A stretch of 64,000 nucleotides of DNA from Nitrososphaeria archaeon (GTDB lineage: Archaea; Thermoproteota; Nitrososphaeria; Geothermarchaeales; JDFR-13). Shown here in pieces: positions 9,227 to 17,953 of the stretch. Position numbers and translations under genes: made by a program. The DNA lies in NCBI GenBank assembly GCA_027078545.1, contig JALWXN010000004.1, positions 268,737 through 332,736 on the forward strand. Direction: 5' to 3'. The notes below the pieces were generated by a model. The model worked only from the letters and a program-made list of their open reading frames with translations. It was not told the origin of the DNA and searched no databases. How positions within the stretch are numbered: the first letter of the stretch is position 1; the number at the start of each line of letters is the position of its first letter.

Positions 9227-11326
9227 CTACTTCTTCCTCCTCTTCCCGACTATTGAGACCAGCCCTGGCTGTGGATATGTTACTAGGCCTTGGTCATGCA
9301 TCTTGTCGAGTAGCCTGGCTATCTCGTCAGGGTCCTTCAGCCTCGTCTTCTCCACCACCCTCTTGATCACCTCTTCTATTGGTACTGGGTTTCCATCTAC
9401 CTCGTCCTGCATCTCGCTTATTATGTCCAGTACCGTATGGACCTTGGAGACCTTCTTGCTCTGGCCTACTAGGATGGATGTGACGTCTACCTCCTGACTC
9501 TCCTCGTCGAAGGCCACCTCCCTTAGGAACTTGTTCAGCTGGTTTATAGCTATCTCAGCGTCCTCCACAGTGACTACTTCTCGTAGATGGGCCTTTGCAG
9601 AGGCTTCTGCTATCCTTATGAGGGCCTCGAACTGTCTATTGGTTATGGGCATCGTCCCGGTGTCTGGATCATATTTCTTCCTCCTGCTTAGGAAGAATTC
9701 CTTGAGCTTTGCGTATGCCTCCTCTGTGAAGACTGGTTTTAGTCGTTTGGCGTAGAGGATATATTTTTTCAGGAAGTCTGGGCTGAAGGTGTCCTCGTAT
9801 ACCTTCTCCCCCTCCCTAGCCATGATTATGTGGTCTATCAACTCCTCATCCGCCTTGGGGTCTGGAATGTCCCTCATGAGATGTATTATGTCGAACCTTG
9901 AGATCAGTGTGGGGGGTAGGTTGACGTTGTCGGTGAAGTATAGGTGTGGGTTGTAGCGTCCACCCTTTGGGTTGGCAGCCGCTATTATCGTGGTCCTAGC
10001 GTTTAGCGTGGCTATTATCCCGCCTTTAGAGACGGAGACTGTAAGCTGCTCCATCGCCTCGTGGATCGCCACCCTATCCTCATTCCTCATCTTGTCTATC
10101 TCGTCTATCGCGCATATCCCCATGTCGGCCAATACTACTGCGCCTGCCTCCAGGCTCATACCTCCTCCAGGGTCTTTGATCACCGCTGCGGTGAGCCCGG
10201 CTGCTGTTGATCCCCTTCCACTGGTGTATATCCCCTTGGGGGCTATCTGTACAGCATATTTCAGTAGCTGGCTCTTCGCTACTCCTGGGTCTCCCACTAG
10301 GAGTACGTGTATCCTACCCCTTATCCTGTTTCCATCGGGGAGGACCTTGTCGTCAGCCCCTATTATGGCTAGCAGTAGAGCCTCCTTCACATGTCTATGT
10401 CCATATATGCTGGGTGAGAAGCTCCGTAGTATCTTGTCGTAGAAGTCGGGGGACTTACTCATCTCCTTAAGCATCTCGATATCCTTCTTCGTGAGCTTCG
10501 TCTCCACATTCTCCTTGCCTAGGCTCTCCATACTGAGGGCTACTAGGCGGAACTGGTACCTAGCCTCCCTGCTCTTCACCCTATCGATGTCGAGGATCCC
10601 CACCACCCTCACATACTCACCTGGATAGGCCACGTCTATCAGGGGCTCCTCAAGCACGATGTCTATGAACCTGGGTATCTGGCCTGGTGGGAGTTCCTCA
10701 GGCTTCTCCTGGATCCTGGCGAACTGGACATCTTTATAGATGGTCCTCCTCGGGTCAATTCTAAAAGTATTCTTTCTCTTGCAGCTAGGGCATTCCTTGG
10801 GTGGTGTAGGTTCTTCCCCTATGAATCGGGCCTCCCTTATGATTTCTTCACCACAGTCTTCATTCGTACATACATACATGGCTTTGTGTAGCTTGAGATA
10901 TACCTGGCTGAGCTTGACTAGTAGGCCGCTGATCGTGATGAGCCTCCCTACATATGCTGATGAAATGTCCCTTATCCTGAGTTCTGTCCCCGCGGCCTCG
11001 CCTACTATGGCTATGTGTATCTCGTCCTTGCTCATGGCCTCGGCGTCTAGGGGTCTAATGTTCGCCAAGGCTTCATAGGCCGCTTCCTGCATGTATTCGA
11101 TCACGGTTCTAGGGTCTCTGGATAGCTCCATAGCTATTTCGGGTAGGCTTATGACTAGGTCGTCGAAGTCTACCCTGAGAATCTTGAATCTCCTTGGCTG
11201 GCTGGGGAGCTCATGGAGCCTATCCTTATATTTATATTCCTTTGTGGCCGGGTCTACATAGTTCAGGAAGAAGTGGTATAGCTCGGTTACCCTCTCCTCC
11301 CTAGTGTCTATCCTCTCATCACTCAT
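9227..11326 (-). CDS. mcm: Replicative helicase MCM
   Basis: Minichromosome maintenance helicase, the hexameric engine of the archaeal fork. The N-terminal domain holds an OB fold and a zinc site (CTNEDCGEE with CPSCKRK). The AAA+ core has Walker A GDPGVAKSQ (about 345), Walker B ICAIDEIDKM, sensor-1 AAANPKGG and arginine finger SRFDI. The C-terminus is a winged helix (RVVEKTRLKDPDEIARLLDK). 699 residues is standard and no intein interrupts it. It lies 68 bases downstream of a GINS-like gene, an arrangement known from Sulfolobus; GINS and MCM with Cdc45/RecJ form the CMG-like complex. Confidence 0.97.
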   Translation of the reverse strand: MSDERIDTREERVTELYHFFLNYVDPATKEYKYKDRLHELPSQPRRFKILRVDFDDLVISLPEIAMELSRDPRTVIEYMQEAAYEALANIRPLDAEAMSKDEIHIAIVGEAAGTELRIRDISSAYVGRLITISGLLVKLSQVYLKLHKAMYVCTNEDCGEEIIREARFIGEEPTPPKECPSCKRKNTFRIDPRRTIYKDVQFARIQEKPEELPPGQIPRFIDIVLEEPLIDVAYPGEYVRVVGILDIDRVKSREARYQFRLVALSMESLGKENVETKLTKKDIEMLKEMSKSPDFYDKILRSFSPSIYGHRHVKEALLLAIIGADDKVLPDGNRIRGRIHVLLVGDPGVAKSQLLKYAVQIAPKGIYTSGRGSTAAGLTAAVIKDPGGGMSLEAGAVVLADMGICAIDEIDKMRNEDRVAIHEAMEQLTVSVSKGGIIATLNARTTIIAAANPKGGRYNPHLYFTDNVNLPPTLISRFDIIHLMRDIPDPKADEELIDHIIMAREGEKVYEDTFSPDFLKKYILYAKRLKPVFTEEAYAKLKEFFLSRRKKYDPDTGTMPITNRQFEALIRIAEASAKAHLREVVTVEDAEIAINQLNKFLREVAFDEESQEVDVTSILVGQSKKVSKVHTVLDIISEMQDEVDGNPVPIEEVIKRVVEKTRLKDPDEIARLLDKMHDQGLVTYPQPGLVSIVGKRRKK

Positions 11327-11394
11327 GCTCCACTAATCATCTTGGATTATATGTCTATTTTACTCGTATGGGTCGGGTGAAACTATTGCTCTGG

Positions 11395-11946
11395 CTACAG
11401 AAGCTCGTTGATATAAACGCCTTCACGCCACTCTGTTATCACGCTATTGATTATCCTTGCCAGTAGGTGTTCCTCGGGAGTCATGTTGTTAACTAGGTGG
11501 TCAATCTTTGCGAAGGCCTCAGAGATTATTAGCTGTAGCCTCCTAGAGATGATGTGTCTAACCTGGTTTGTTATGGATAGCTTGGTATTCTCATCCAGCT
11601 CAAGATTTTTGTCGTGCTTAATGGCGTAGATTATGAGGGCGATCTTTGGGTAGAAGCTGTCCTCCTCCTTTGGGAGCGACTTTCTAGACTCCCTAGACTT
11701 CTCCTTCCATATTATCTTCTTTATCCATGTGATGTATTCGTCGGGTATTGTTGCGTATCCCTTCTCGATGAGTTCCATAGCTGTTTTTAGGGTTGTCTTC
11801 ATGGAGGATCCTTTGACCTTGTCCTCTATGACCTCTCCACCTATGTCCAGCCTGTTTATGCTTCTTACGAAGACGATGTCTACGGTCTTGTTACCCACGA
11901 GTGTTGATAGGTTGAGGAGTATCTTTATATCCTCCTCCAGCCCCAT
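11395..11946 (-). CDS. GINS complex subunit, probably Gins23-type
   Basis: A 183-residue protein. The N-terminal half looks like the short beta-rich B domain of GINS (IGGEVIEDKVKGSSM, then ELIEKGYATIPDEY) and the C-terminal half is helical (A domain). The B-then-A order fits Gins23 rather than Gins51. GINS links MCM with the RecJ/Cdc45-like nuclease and with primase. The call relies on domain order plus position directly upstream of mcm, where crenarchaea keep gins23; sequence similarity by eye is modest. It is divergent from rfcS across 98 bases. Confidence 0.65.
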   Translation of the reverse strand: MGLEEDIKILLNLSTLVGNKTVDIVFVRSINRLDIGGEVIEDKVKGSSMKTTLKTAMELIEKGYATIPDEYITWIKKIIWKEKSRESRKSLPKEEDSFYPKIALIIYAIKHDKNLELDENTKLSITNQVRHIISRRLQLIISEAFAKIDHLVNNMTPEEHLLARIINSVITEWREGVYINELL

Positions 11947-12000
11947 CGTTATACCCCAAGACTTATTGGGATTATCCTCACTGATTAACCGTTCAGGGCC

Positions 12001-12044
12001 TTTAATTCCAATATATCCGCAAAAATTGTGTAGAGGTGGTGTAG
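12001..12044 (+). promoter_or_regulatory. rfcS promoter and ribosome-binding site
   Basis: TTTAATT (12001-12007) and AATATAT (12010-12016) are candidate TATA elements about 30-45 bases before GTG 12045. GAGGTGGTG (12033-12041) is the ribosome-binding site that supports the GTG start. The opposite half of this 98-base spacer should carry the gins/mcm promoter. Confidence 0.45.
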
Positions 12045-13022
12045 GTGTCGTCCCCCTCTGGTAGTATGCTGTGGATAGAGAAGTATAGGCCGAAGACTCT
12101 GGATGAGGTTGTTAATCAGGAGGAGGTTGTAGAGGGTCTGAAGAACCTGTTGTCGAGTAATGTGTCTGATATGCCGCACCTATTGTTTGCGGGGCCTCCG
12201 GGTACTGGTAAGACGACTGTGGCCCTAGCCTTTGCCAGGGAGCTCTATGGTGGTCATTGGAGGGAGTATGTCCTGGAGCTTAACGCTAGTGACGAGCGTG
12301 GGATAAACGTGATCAGGGAGAAGGTCAAGGTGTTTGCCCAGTACTTCTCCCCCTCCGAGGAGGCCCCGTTCAAACTGGTTATCCTCGACGAGGCTGATAT
12401 GATGACCGCGGAGGCCCAGACGGCTCTTAGGAGGATTATGGAGGTTAATGCTAGGGTTACCAGGTTCATCCTTATCTGTAACTATCTGAATAGGATAATA
12501 TCCCCTATCCAGAGTAGGACTGCTATTTTCAGGTTTAAGAGGCTTAGCTATGAGGATGCGAAGTCATATCTAATGATGATCTGTTCCAGGGAAGGTGTCG
12601 AGTGTAGCGAGGATCTGATTAGGAAGATCTATGACGTGTCTATGGGGGATCTTAGGAAGGCTATTAATCTTCTCCAGTCCGCTGCAACTGTTAGTGGTGG
12701 TAGGCCTACCCCCGATGTTGTCGAGAGGATTGTTGGTACGGCTTCTCCTGAGGCGGTGTCGAGGATAGTCGATTACATGAGGATGGGGGACTTCAACAAT
12801 GCTAGGGCTACTCTATACGACTTTATGAGCGTCTCTGGCCTGGATGCTGGTGAGGTTCTACGCCTACTCTACTCTGAGATGGTCTCTAGGAACCTCTTGA
12901 CCCCTGAGATAGCTGAGGCTATGGCGGAGACTGAGTATCGTATACAGTTCAGCTCGAATCCCGAGATACAGCTTGTGGCTTTGGTTGCTAGGATAACCTC
13001 ATCGATGCGTGGTGAGGGATGA
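12045..13022 (+). CDS. rfcS: Replication factor C small subunit
   Basis: AAA+ clamp-loader subunit; four copies with one RfcL open the PCNA ring. Walker [10 protein letters not shown] (about 49-57), Walker [10 protein letters not shown] (about 113), and the SRC-type arginine finger in QSRTAIFRF (about 163). The protein begins [15 protein letters not shown], the RFC box. GTG 12045 is preferred over ATG 12066 because GAGGTGGTG sits just upstream. Its TGA overlaps the ATG of rfcL (ATGA), so the subunits are translationally coupled. No intein. Confidence 0.97.
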   Translation: MSSPSGSMLWIEKYRPKTLDEVVNQEEVVEGLKNLLSSNVSDMPHLLFAGPPGTGKTTVALAFARELYGGHWREYVLELNASDERGINVIREKVKVFAQYFSPSEEAPFKLVILDEADMMTAEAQTALRRIMEVNARVTRFILICNYLNRIISPIQSRTAIFRFKRLSYEDAKSYLMMICSREGVECSEDLIRKIYDVSMGDLRKAINLLQSAATVSGGRPTPDVVERIVGTASPEAVSRIVDYMRMGDFNNARATLYDFMSVSGLDAGEVLRLLYSEMVSRNLLTPEIAEAMAETEYRIQFSSNPEIQLVALVARITSSMRGEG

Positions 13023-14203
13023 ACTGGACTGAGAAGTATAGGCCTAGGAGCCTAGTCGATGTAGTTGGGAATGAGGAGGCTAAGGAGAGGCTGGTGAATT
13101 ATCTAAGGAGTTGGGACCGGTATCCTAAGGACGGTATCCTGCTCTATGGCCCGGCTGGTGTGGGTAAGACAGCTAGTGTATATGCCGCAGCGAATGACCT
13201 TGGGTATCACGTTATAGAGCTTAACGCGAGTGATGTGAGGAGTGCGGATAGGATCCAGAGGGCCGTGGGTGGCCTATCTCGGGGGCGTACCCTCGATGCC
13301 TATTTCTGGGGTAGGGCTATGAGGCCCCTCGTCTTCTTCGACGAGATCGATGGCCTCGACCCTAGGGAGGATACGGGTGGCCTCTCCGCTGTTCTTGAGA
13401 TAGCTTCTAAGAAGGAGTTTCCAGTGGTGGCGGCAGCAAACTTTATCGACCCTGTTAAGCATAAGCAGCTGCTCCAGTCCTTTGAAGTGGTGGAGTTTAG
13501 GAGTCTGACTCCCAGGCAGATCATTGTCGTGCTTAGTAGGATTGTTAGGGAGGAGGGCCTCTCGGTGGGGAGGGAGGATCTAGTCAAGATAGCCGAGAGG
13601 GCTAGGGGTGATGCTAGGATGGCTATCAATATGCTATACTCCCTCAGCATGGGGGGTGATGTGGAGGCCCTGGCCAATCCTATGGAGAACCTGCCGATAA
13701 ATATGCTGCTCCAGAGGATCTCCTCCTCGATCTCTCTCCCGGAGATCAGGGCGTTGATAGAGGCTAATCCCCAACACTGGAAGGACGTGCTGTATACCTA
13801 CTTCGATATCATAGCCAGGTCTCCCGTCATGAAGGATGATAGGAGGCTCTCTCTACTGGGGGTGGTCTCGCTTGTGGATACTATGATTGGGAGGATGGAG
13901 AGGGAGCGGATGTATTTCTACATGAGGTATATCCCCCATCTCCTATCGTGGATAGTATATCAGGCCAATAAGTGGGGTGCTGTATATGATGGTAGGATCC
14001 CCGAGTACAGGTTCTATCTCTTCGTGTCGAATAGGGCTGTAAGGGAGGAGCTAGACGCCTTGTTGGAGGAGCTTGGGAGGAGGCTTCACGAGTCTAGGAG
14101 GAAGTTCCTCGTAGGCACCCTTGCCCCTGCAGCCCTTCTCCATAGGAACCAGTTTAAGAAGCTTTATGAATGGGTCTCTAGGACCTTTGGGCTGAGGGTG
14201 TAG
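13019..14203 (+). CDS. rfcL: Replication factor C large subunit
   Basis: Large clamp-loader subunit. Starts [17 protein letters not shown]; Walker [10 protein letters not shown] (about 43-51), Walker [11 protein letters not shown] (about 105). At 394 residues it is on the short side for RfcL and ends near SRTFGLRV without the long charged tail and PCNA-binding motif common elsewhere, so PCNA binding may rely on other contacts. Coupled to rfcS by a 4-base overlap. Confidence 0.95.
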   Translation: MNWTEKYRPRSLVDVVGNEEAKERLVNYLRSWDRYPKDGILLYGPAGVGKTASVYAAANDLGYHVIELNASDVRSADRIQRAVGGLSRGRTLDAYFWGRAMRPLVFFDEIDGLDPREDTGGLSAVLEIASKKEFPVVAAANFIDPVKHKQLLQSFEVVEFRSLTPRQIIVVLSRIVREEGLSVGREDLVKIAERARGDARMAINMLYSLSMGGDVEALANPMENLPINMLLQRISSSISLPEIRALIEANPQHWKDVLYTYFDIIARSPVMKDDRRLSLLGVVSLVDTMIGRMERERMYFYMRYIPHLLSWIVYQANKWGAVYDGRIPEYRFYLFVSNRAVREELDALLEELGRRLHESRRKFLVGTLAPAALLHRNQFKKLYEWVSRTFGLRV

Positions 14204-14207
14204 GGAT

Positions 14208-14564
14208 ATGCAGGTGATGAAGATAAAGTATGGGGAGCCTTTCCGGATCCCTAGGCGGCTTGGGGACTTGTTCAAGGATGTGGTCAGGATTGATGGGGTG
14301 GACTATGTTAGGGGTGAGGGCTTCACGGTTAGGGATTACTATGCACTGTCTAATCTGAATAAGATTTTGATCCGTCTAGGCCTCGTCCTTCTCCCCATGG
14401 TTACATGTACTATATGTGGACGTGACGTTGATTGTGAGGAGTGTGAATATACCGATGTATGTCGTAAAGATGTGAATCTCTGCCTATGTAGGGAGTGTAC
14501 CTACTCGGAGGACGTGGTTGATAAGTATCGGCTATCCGTGAGGAAGCGGGTGTTCAAGGGGTAG
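14208..14564 (+). CDS. Cysteine-rich protein of unknown function, in the clamp-loader operon
   Basis: A 118-residue protein that I do not recognise. The first 65 residues are basic and hydrophobic (FRIPRRLGDLFKDV, LSNLNKILIRLGLVLLP). Then come eight cysteines within 35 residues, with spacing CxxC-x4-CxxC-x6-C-x6-CxC-x2-C between about 65 and 104, typical of a compact zinc or iron-sulfur site; a basic tail ends the protein. It starts 4 bases after rfcL, so it is surely co-expressed with rfcS-rfcL. ATG 14208 or 14217 could be the start. The last 33 bases overlap the convergent wHTH gene. Confidence 0.7.
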   Translation: MQVMKIKYGEPFRIPRRLGDLFKDVVRIDGVDYVRGEGFTVRDYYALSNLNKILIRLGLVLLPMVTCTICGRDVDCEECEYTDVCRKDVNLCLCRECTYSEDVVDKYRLSVRKRVFKG

Positions 14565-14846
14565 CTCTATCCACTCCTCTATAAACCTCTTTATGTGTAT
14601 GGCCCTCCTGCTGAATGGGTTGAGGGTATATATCCGGAGCCTCCCGATCTCCACCTCCACCAATATCCTGTTTGAGACGAGTCTTGAGAGCGCTTCTGCG
14701 ACTGTCTTATACGAGGTGTCTAGCCTATTCTTCAGCTGGGTGGCCGTCATGAAGTCGTTTAGGACTATCTCCTCCAGTATCTCTAGGTCTATCCTGCTCC
14801 TTATCCATCTACTCGGCCTGTCGCTTGGGTTCCTGTAGATCCTCAT
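14532..14846 (-). CDS. Small winged-helix DNA-binding protein
   Basis: A 104-residue protein with a clear winged helix: LEILEEIVLNDFMTATQLKN, a recognition-helix-like stretch TSYKTVAEALSRLVSNRILV, then a short wing (VEIGRLRIYTLN). No ligand or oligomerisation domain is seen. It starts 38 bases inside the 3' end of orc1/cdc6 on the same strand, so it is translated from the same message. It could be a regulator of that operon or an origin-binding accessory; the sequence does not say which. Confidence 0.75.
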   Translation of the reverse strand: MRIYRNPSDRPSRWIRSRIDLEILEEIVLNDFMTATQLKNRLDTSYKTVAEALSRLVSNRILVEVEIGRLRIYTLNPFSRRAIHIKRFIEEWIELPLEHPLPHG

Positions 14847-16011
14847 TCTCGATCATCTCCTTCAGCCTCTCCATCAGTATCTCTGCGGAGAATGAGGGGA
14901 GGCCTACCCTATCGTCGTTCATTGGGAGTGTGGTCAGGGTGGTCCTGCCCTTGAACTTCTTTGATGAGAGTCTCTTGGATATTATTCCGAAGGCGGCTAG
15001 GGTGTTGAGCATCTTCCAGAACCATGTGTGGCCTACGGGCTCTACCCCGAAGCTGCGTGCATTCTCCCTATACTTCCTCTCTAGCTCACCGGTGGTTGCG
15101 AATGACTTGTTTCCCTCGCTGAGTATCTCTGCTAGGGAGTATACCAGTATCTTCTCCTGGAGGGTTAGGGACTCCAGCTCATCATAGGTGAATGATGGGG
15201 GGACCTCCAGCCTGGCCCTCCTTATGTGCTCGGGCCTAACGGTGTCTTCGCCGTTCTTCTCAGCTATCATGCCTGCCTTTAGGAGTAGTTCGATGGCGTA
15301 TCTAGCGTTGAAGTTGTATGTAGATGCTATGTCGGCGGCGGTCTCTATTGCTTCGTAGGTTATTGCCCCGTCGTGGAAGGCCTGTCTAGCTCTGTATTCA
15401 AGTATGTCGACCAGCTCCTCATAGGTATAGTCTTCGAAGTGGACTATGTTCTTCCTTATCCCTCCCAGTGCCCATGGGTTGCTCTTGTTTATGCTGGCCA
15501 CGCTTCTGACTATGAAGAGGATGGATAGTTTTCCACGTATACCAGCCTCGTATACCCTGCCTAGCTGGTAGATGAATACCATGTGCTTCTCGAATAGGTG
15601 GTCGGCGTCGTCCAGTATGAGTAGGACTCTCCACTGGCTGTTTGAGAGGAATGTTAGGAAGTACCTATACATGTCTTCTACGGAATATCCCCTTAGGGGG
15701 GCCATGGGGTTGGCCCATCTCATCATCCTCCTAACTATGTTGCCAGGTATACGTTCGAATCTGGCGTTTACGTAGATCACGTCTATGTAGTGGCTGTTCT
15801 TATACTTCAGGATATTCTTCTCGAGGTGTCTGGCCACCAGTGTCTTACCAGTGCCGGTATTTCCTACTATGAATACGTGTTCAAAGTCCTGTTTATTCTC
15901 TATGACTGGTTTGAAGTATGACATTAGTTCTTCCAGCTTGTCCTGTCTATGGGGTATCTCGGGTGGGATATAGCTGGGGGCTAGGGCATCCCTATTCTTG
16001 AATATGCCCAT
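14809..16011 (-). CDS. cdc6: Orc1/Cdc6 replication initiator
   Basis: AAA+ origin-binding protein that loads MCM. Walker A is GNTGTGKT (about 49-56). Walker B is LLILDDADHL (about 133), with DDAD where most archaeal Orc1 have DEID/DExD. Sensor-1 region is SILFIVRSV. The C-terminal 110 residues form the winged-helix origin-binding domain (LTLQEKILVYSLAEIL, TGELERKYRENA). 400 residues is normal. Only 75 bases separate it from nob1 and I found no clear origin recognition box there, so this paralogue's origin is not demonstrated in the window. Confidence 0.92.
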   Translation of the reverse strand: MGIFKNRDALAPSYIPPEIPHRQDKLEELMSYFKPVIENKQDFEHVFIVGNTGTGKTLVARHLEKNILKYKNSHYIDVIYVNARFERIPGNIVRRMMRWANPMAPLRGYSVEDMYRYFLTFLSNSQWRVLLILDDADHLFEKHMVFIYQLGRVYEAGIRGKLSILFIVRSVASINKSNPWALGGIRKNIVHFEDYTYEELVDILEYRARQAFHDGAITYEAIETAADIASTYNFNARYAIELLLKAGMIAEKNGEDTVRPEHIRRARLEVPPSFTYDELESLTLQEKILVYSLAEILSEGNKSFATTGELERKYRENARSFGVEPVGHTWFWKMLNTLAAFGIISKRLSSKKFKGRTTLTTLPMNDDRVGLPSFSAEILMERLKEMIENEDLQEPKRQAE

Positions 16012-16086
16012 CCTCCCATTCCTCCAATCAATCCTTCCTAGGTATGGAAATTTATGTTAGGTTATGTGTTGAGTGAAAGTATTCGG

Positions 16087-16590
16087 CTAGTCTCCCCGGG
16101 TCCGTGTCCTCTCCATCTCGCCTCCGCACTCGTCGCATGTCTCCATGTATCTCTCGAAGGTCTTTCCGCAGGCCTTGCATCTGTATATCCATGTAGCCTC
16201 GCTTCTTATCTCCCTTCTCACCTTGGCGTAGGGTATCCCTATCTTCCTGAGGATGTTCTGTATTGAGTAGTCGTCCGTCACGACTATCGGGTTGTTCTCT
16301 CTATACCTTATAGCTAATCCTATTATGGATAGGTCTGCCTTGGATAGTCTCTGGTCTTCCCCCAGCTCCCTTGCTATTCTCCTAGCTTCTATTAGGTGTT
16401 TCCTCCTGGGTTTGGCTAGGATGAGTGTGCCTGTCTCTATGTAGAGTCTTATCGCCTCCCTCCTTATCTCGTCCTTCTTTACCTCTTCTACCGTCTCGGG
16501 TGTTGTGATGTATATCCTTCTCCCCGTCTTCTTGATGGGCATTATGAGTAGTGCTGAGGTGTCTAGTATGTAGATCTCCTCATCTCTCAC
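16087..16590 (-). CDS. nob1: Nob1-type endoribonuclease (PIN domain + zinc ribbon)
   Basis: Predicted nuclease cutting the 3' end of pre-16S rRNA late in 30S assembly. PIN domain acidic residues: YILDTSAL (D10), ETVEEV, KADLSII and VVTDDY. The C-terminal zinc ribbon is CKACGKTF with CDECGGEM, the domain order of archaeal/eukaryotic Nob1. 167 residues is normal for archaea. Its start lies 11 bases inside nadK, which is upstream on the same strand. Nog1 (19 kb) and uS2/uS7 in the window act in the same ribosome pathway. Confidence 0.9.
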   Translation of the reverse strand: MRDEEIYILDTSALLIMPIKKTGRRIYITTPETVEEVKKDEIRREAIRLYIETGTLILAKPRRKHLIEARRIARELGEDQRLSKADLSIIGLAIRYRENNPIVVTDDYSIQNILRKIGIPYAKVRREIRSEATWIYRCKACGKTFERYMETCDECGGEMERTRTRGD

Positions 16591-17452
16591 TTGCCACCTT
16601 CACCATCCGGGTGATGTTCATGTCCTTGTTGAATACTATGAACTGTGCGTATAGGTCTGATCTATACACCTTTACTGGGGTGTCCCAGTCGACGTCTGTA
16701 GCTATCTGTCCGTCTAGGATAACTGCTGGGCTGCTCCTCGACTTGTCGGCTGTCAGTACTACTGTGTGTCTGGTGCTTACTACGTAGGATGGTATCTTGC
16801 TGATTGGGGTTAGTGGCGTTATTATCATTACCTCTAGGTCGGTGTCCACGGCTGGGCCTCCAGCGGCGTAGGAATATGCCGTGGAGCCTATGGGTGTAGC
16901 CACCAATACTCCGTCTGACTTTACGCTCCATAGGGTGTGGGCCCTCCCCTTTGTGTATAGTTGTACGATGGGTTTTATCGTCTTCCCGATGTTGGAGCTG
17001 TGGTATGAGATCTCGTTGAGTATTGGTGGTGTCTTTAAGCCTCCTATCTCCACCTCTAGCCTCATCTCCTTCCTTATGTAGAACCGGTTCTTTAGGAGGT
17101 CGTCGATATGCCTCTCCAGGTTTGAGGGGGTGGTTGAGGATATGAAGTTTTTCTCGCCTAGGCCTATTGTTAGGAGGGGTGTCTCCTTATCCTTTATGCC
17201 TAGTAGGGCTCTGAGTACTGTTCCGTCGCCTCCGATTACTATCGCTATGTCTCCCCTGGCTGTGAAGAGGTGGTGGGGAATATCCCTGGGGTGTATCATG
17301 CCCTCGGGGAATATCCCGCTTAGGTCTACCATGTCGAGTATTTCTATACCCGCCTCCTCTAGGCGGCGCTCCAGGTCCTCTATTATCTCGTGTGTCCTCC
17401 CGTCTCTTGAGCCGTATATTATGCTTACGGTGTGTATCACGGGCTTCGTCAT
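16580..17452 (-). CDS. nadK: NAD(+) kinase
   Basis: ATP- or polyphosphate-dependent kinase making NADP. Diagnostic motifs are GGDGTVLRALL (about 74-84), LNEISYHSS (the NE/D motif) and DGVLVATPIGSTAYSYAAGG (about 186-205), which binds the NAD ribose. 290 residues is usual. First gene of the reverse nadK-nob1 pair; its promoter should lie in the 83-base spacer shared with aIF5A. Confidence 0.95.
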   Translation of the reverse strand: MTKPVIHTVSIIYGSRDGRTHEIIEDLERRLEEAGIEILDMVDLSGIFPEGMIHPRDIPHHLFTARGDIAIVIGGDGTVLRALLGIKDKETPLLTIGLGEKNFISSTTPSNLERHIDDLLKNRFYIRKEMRLEVEIGGLKTPPILNEISYHSSNIGKTIKPIVQLYTKGRAHTLWSVKSDGVLVATPIGSTAYSYAAGGPAVDTDLEVMIITPLTPISKIPSYVVSTRHTVVLTADKSRSSPAVILDGQIATDVDWDTPVKVYRSDLYAQFIVFNKDMNITRMVKVASER

Positions 17453-17495
17453 CAGTTAATATGTATTGATATCTCGGAATTAACTGCTCTTCCTC

Positions 17496-17535
17496 GCCGG
17501 GTTTATTAGGCCTCCGACTGGTAATATTGATTAAC
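17496..17535 (+). promoter_or_regulatory. aIF5A promoter, likely leaderless transcript
   Basis: GGGTTTATTAGG (about 17498-17509) is a BRE/TATA-like element whose TTTATTA lies about 34 bases before ATG 17536. No Shine-Dalgarno motif precedes that ATG. Together these suggest transcription starts at or just before the start codon. Confidence 0.45.
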
Positions 17536-17934
17536 ATGAGTATTGACTACAAGGATCTAGGAGAGTTGAAGCGTGGTAGCTACGTGATTATAGATGGTGA
17601 GCCCTGTAAGGTTATCGAGATCACTAAGAGTAAGAAGGGGAAGCATGGTAGTGCACAGGCGCGTGTGGTGGCTATAGGGCTATTCGATGGTGTTAAGCGT
17701 AGCATTGTGGGTCCCGTCGATAGTAGGGTTGAGGTACCCATTATCAAGAAGGGTAGGGCCCAGGTAGTCGCTGTGACTGACTCGATCCAGCTCATGGATC
17801 TGGAGACCTATGAGGTGTTTGAGGCCCAGCTACCGGAGGAGGAAGAGCTTAGGGAGAAAATGGAGCCTGGCGTGATTGTCGAGTATTGGGACTTCATGGG
17901 TAGGAAGAAGATTGTTAGGGTTCGTCCAGAGTAG
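17536..17934 (+). CDS. eif5A: Translation initiation factor 5A (hypusine protein)
   Basis: Relieves ribosomes stalled on proline-rich stretches. The hypusination loop is [11 protein letters not shown], with the modified lysine at K36. An N-terminal SH3-like barrel is followed by an OB fold ([20 protein letters not shown]). ATG 17536 is preferred over the in-frame TTG 17527, matching the family N-terminus ([21 protein letters not shown]). 132 residues is normal. RtcA follows after 19 bases. Confidence 0.96.
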   Translation: MSIDYKDLGELKRGSYVIIDGEPCKVIEITKSKKGKHGSAQARVVAIGLFDGVKRSIVGPVDSRVEVPIIKKGRAQVVAVTDSIQLMDLETYEVFEAQLPEEEELREKMEPGVIVEYWDFMGRKKIVRVRPE

Positions 17935-17953
17935 TGGGTGTTGTTAGGGGGAG

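Noticed and set aside
11947-12044. Direct CTTATTGGGATTATCC-like elements as an operator between gins and rfcS
   Set aside because: Only one weak imperfect symmetry is seen, which chance would allow in 98 bases.
16012-16086. Replication origin next to orc1/cdc6
   Set aside because: The gap is only 75 bases. I found no repeated or palindromic origin-box-like element and no long AT-rich unwinding region, so an origin is not claimed.
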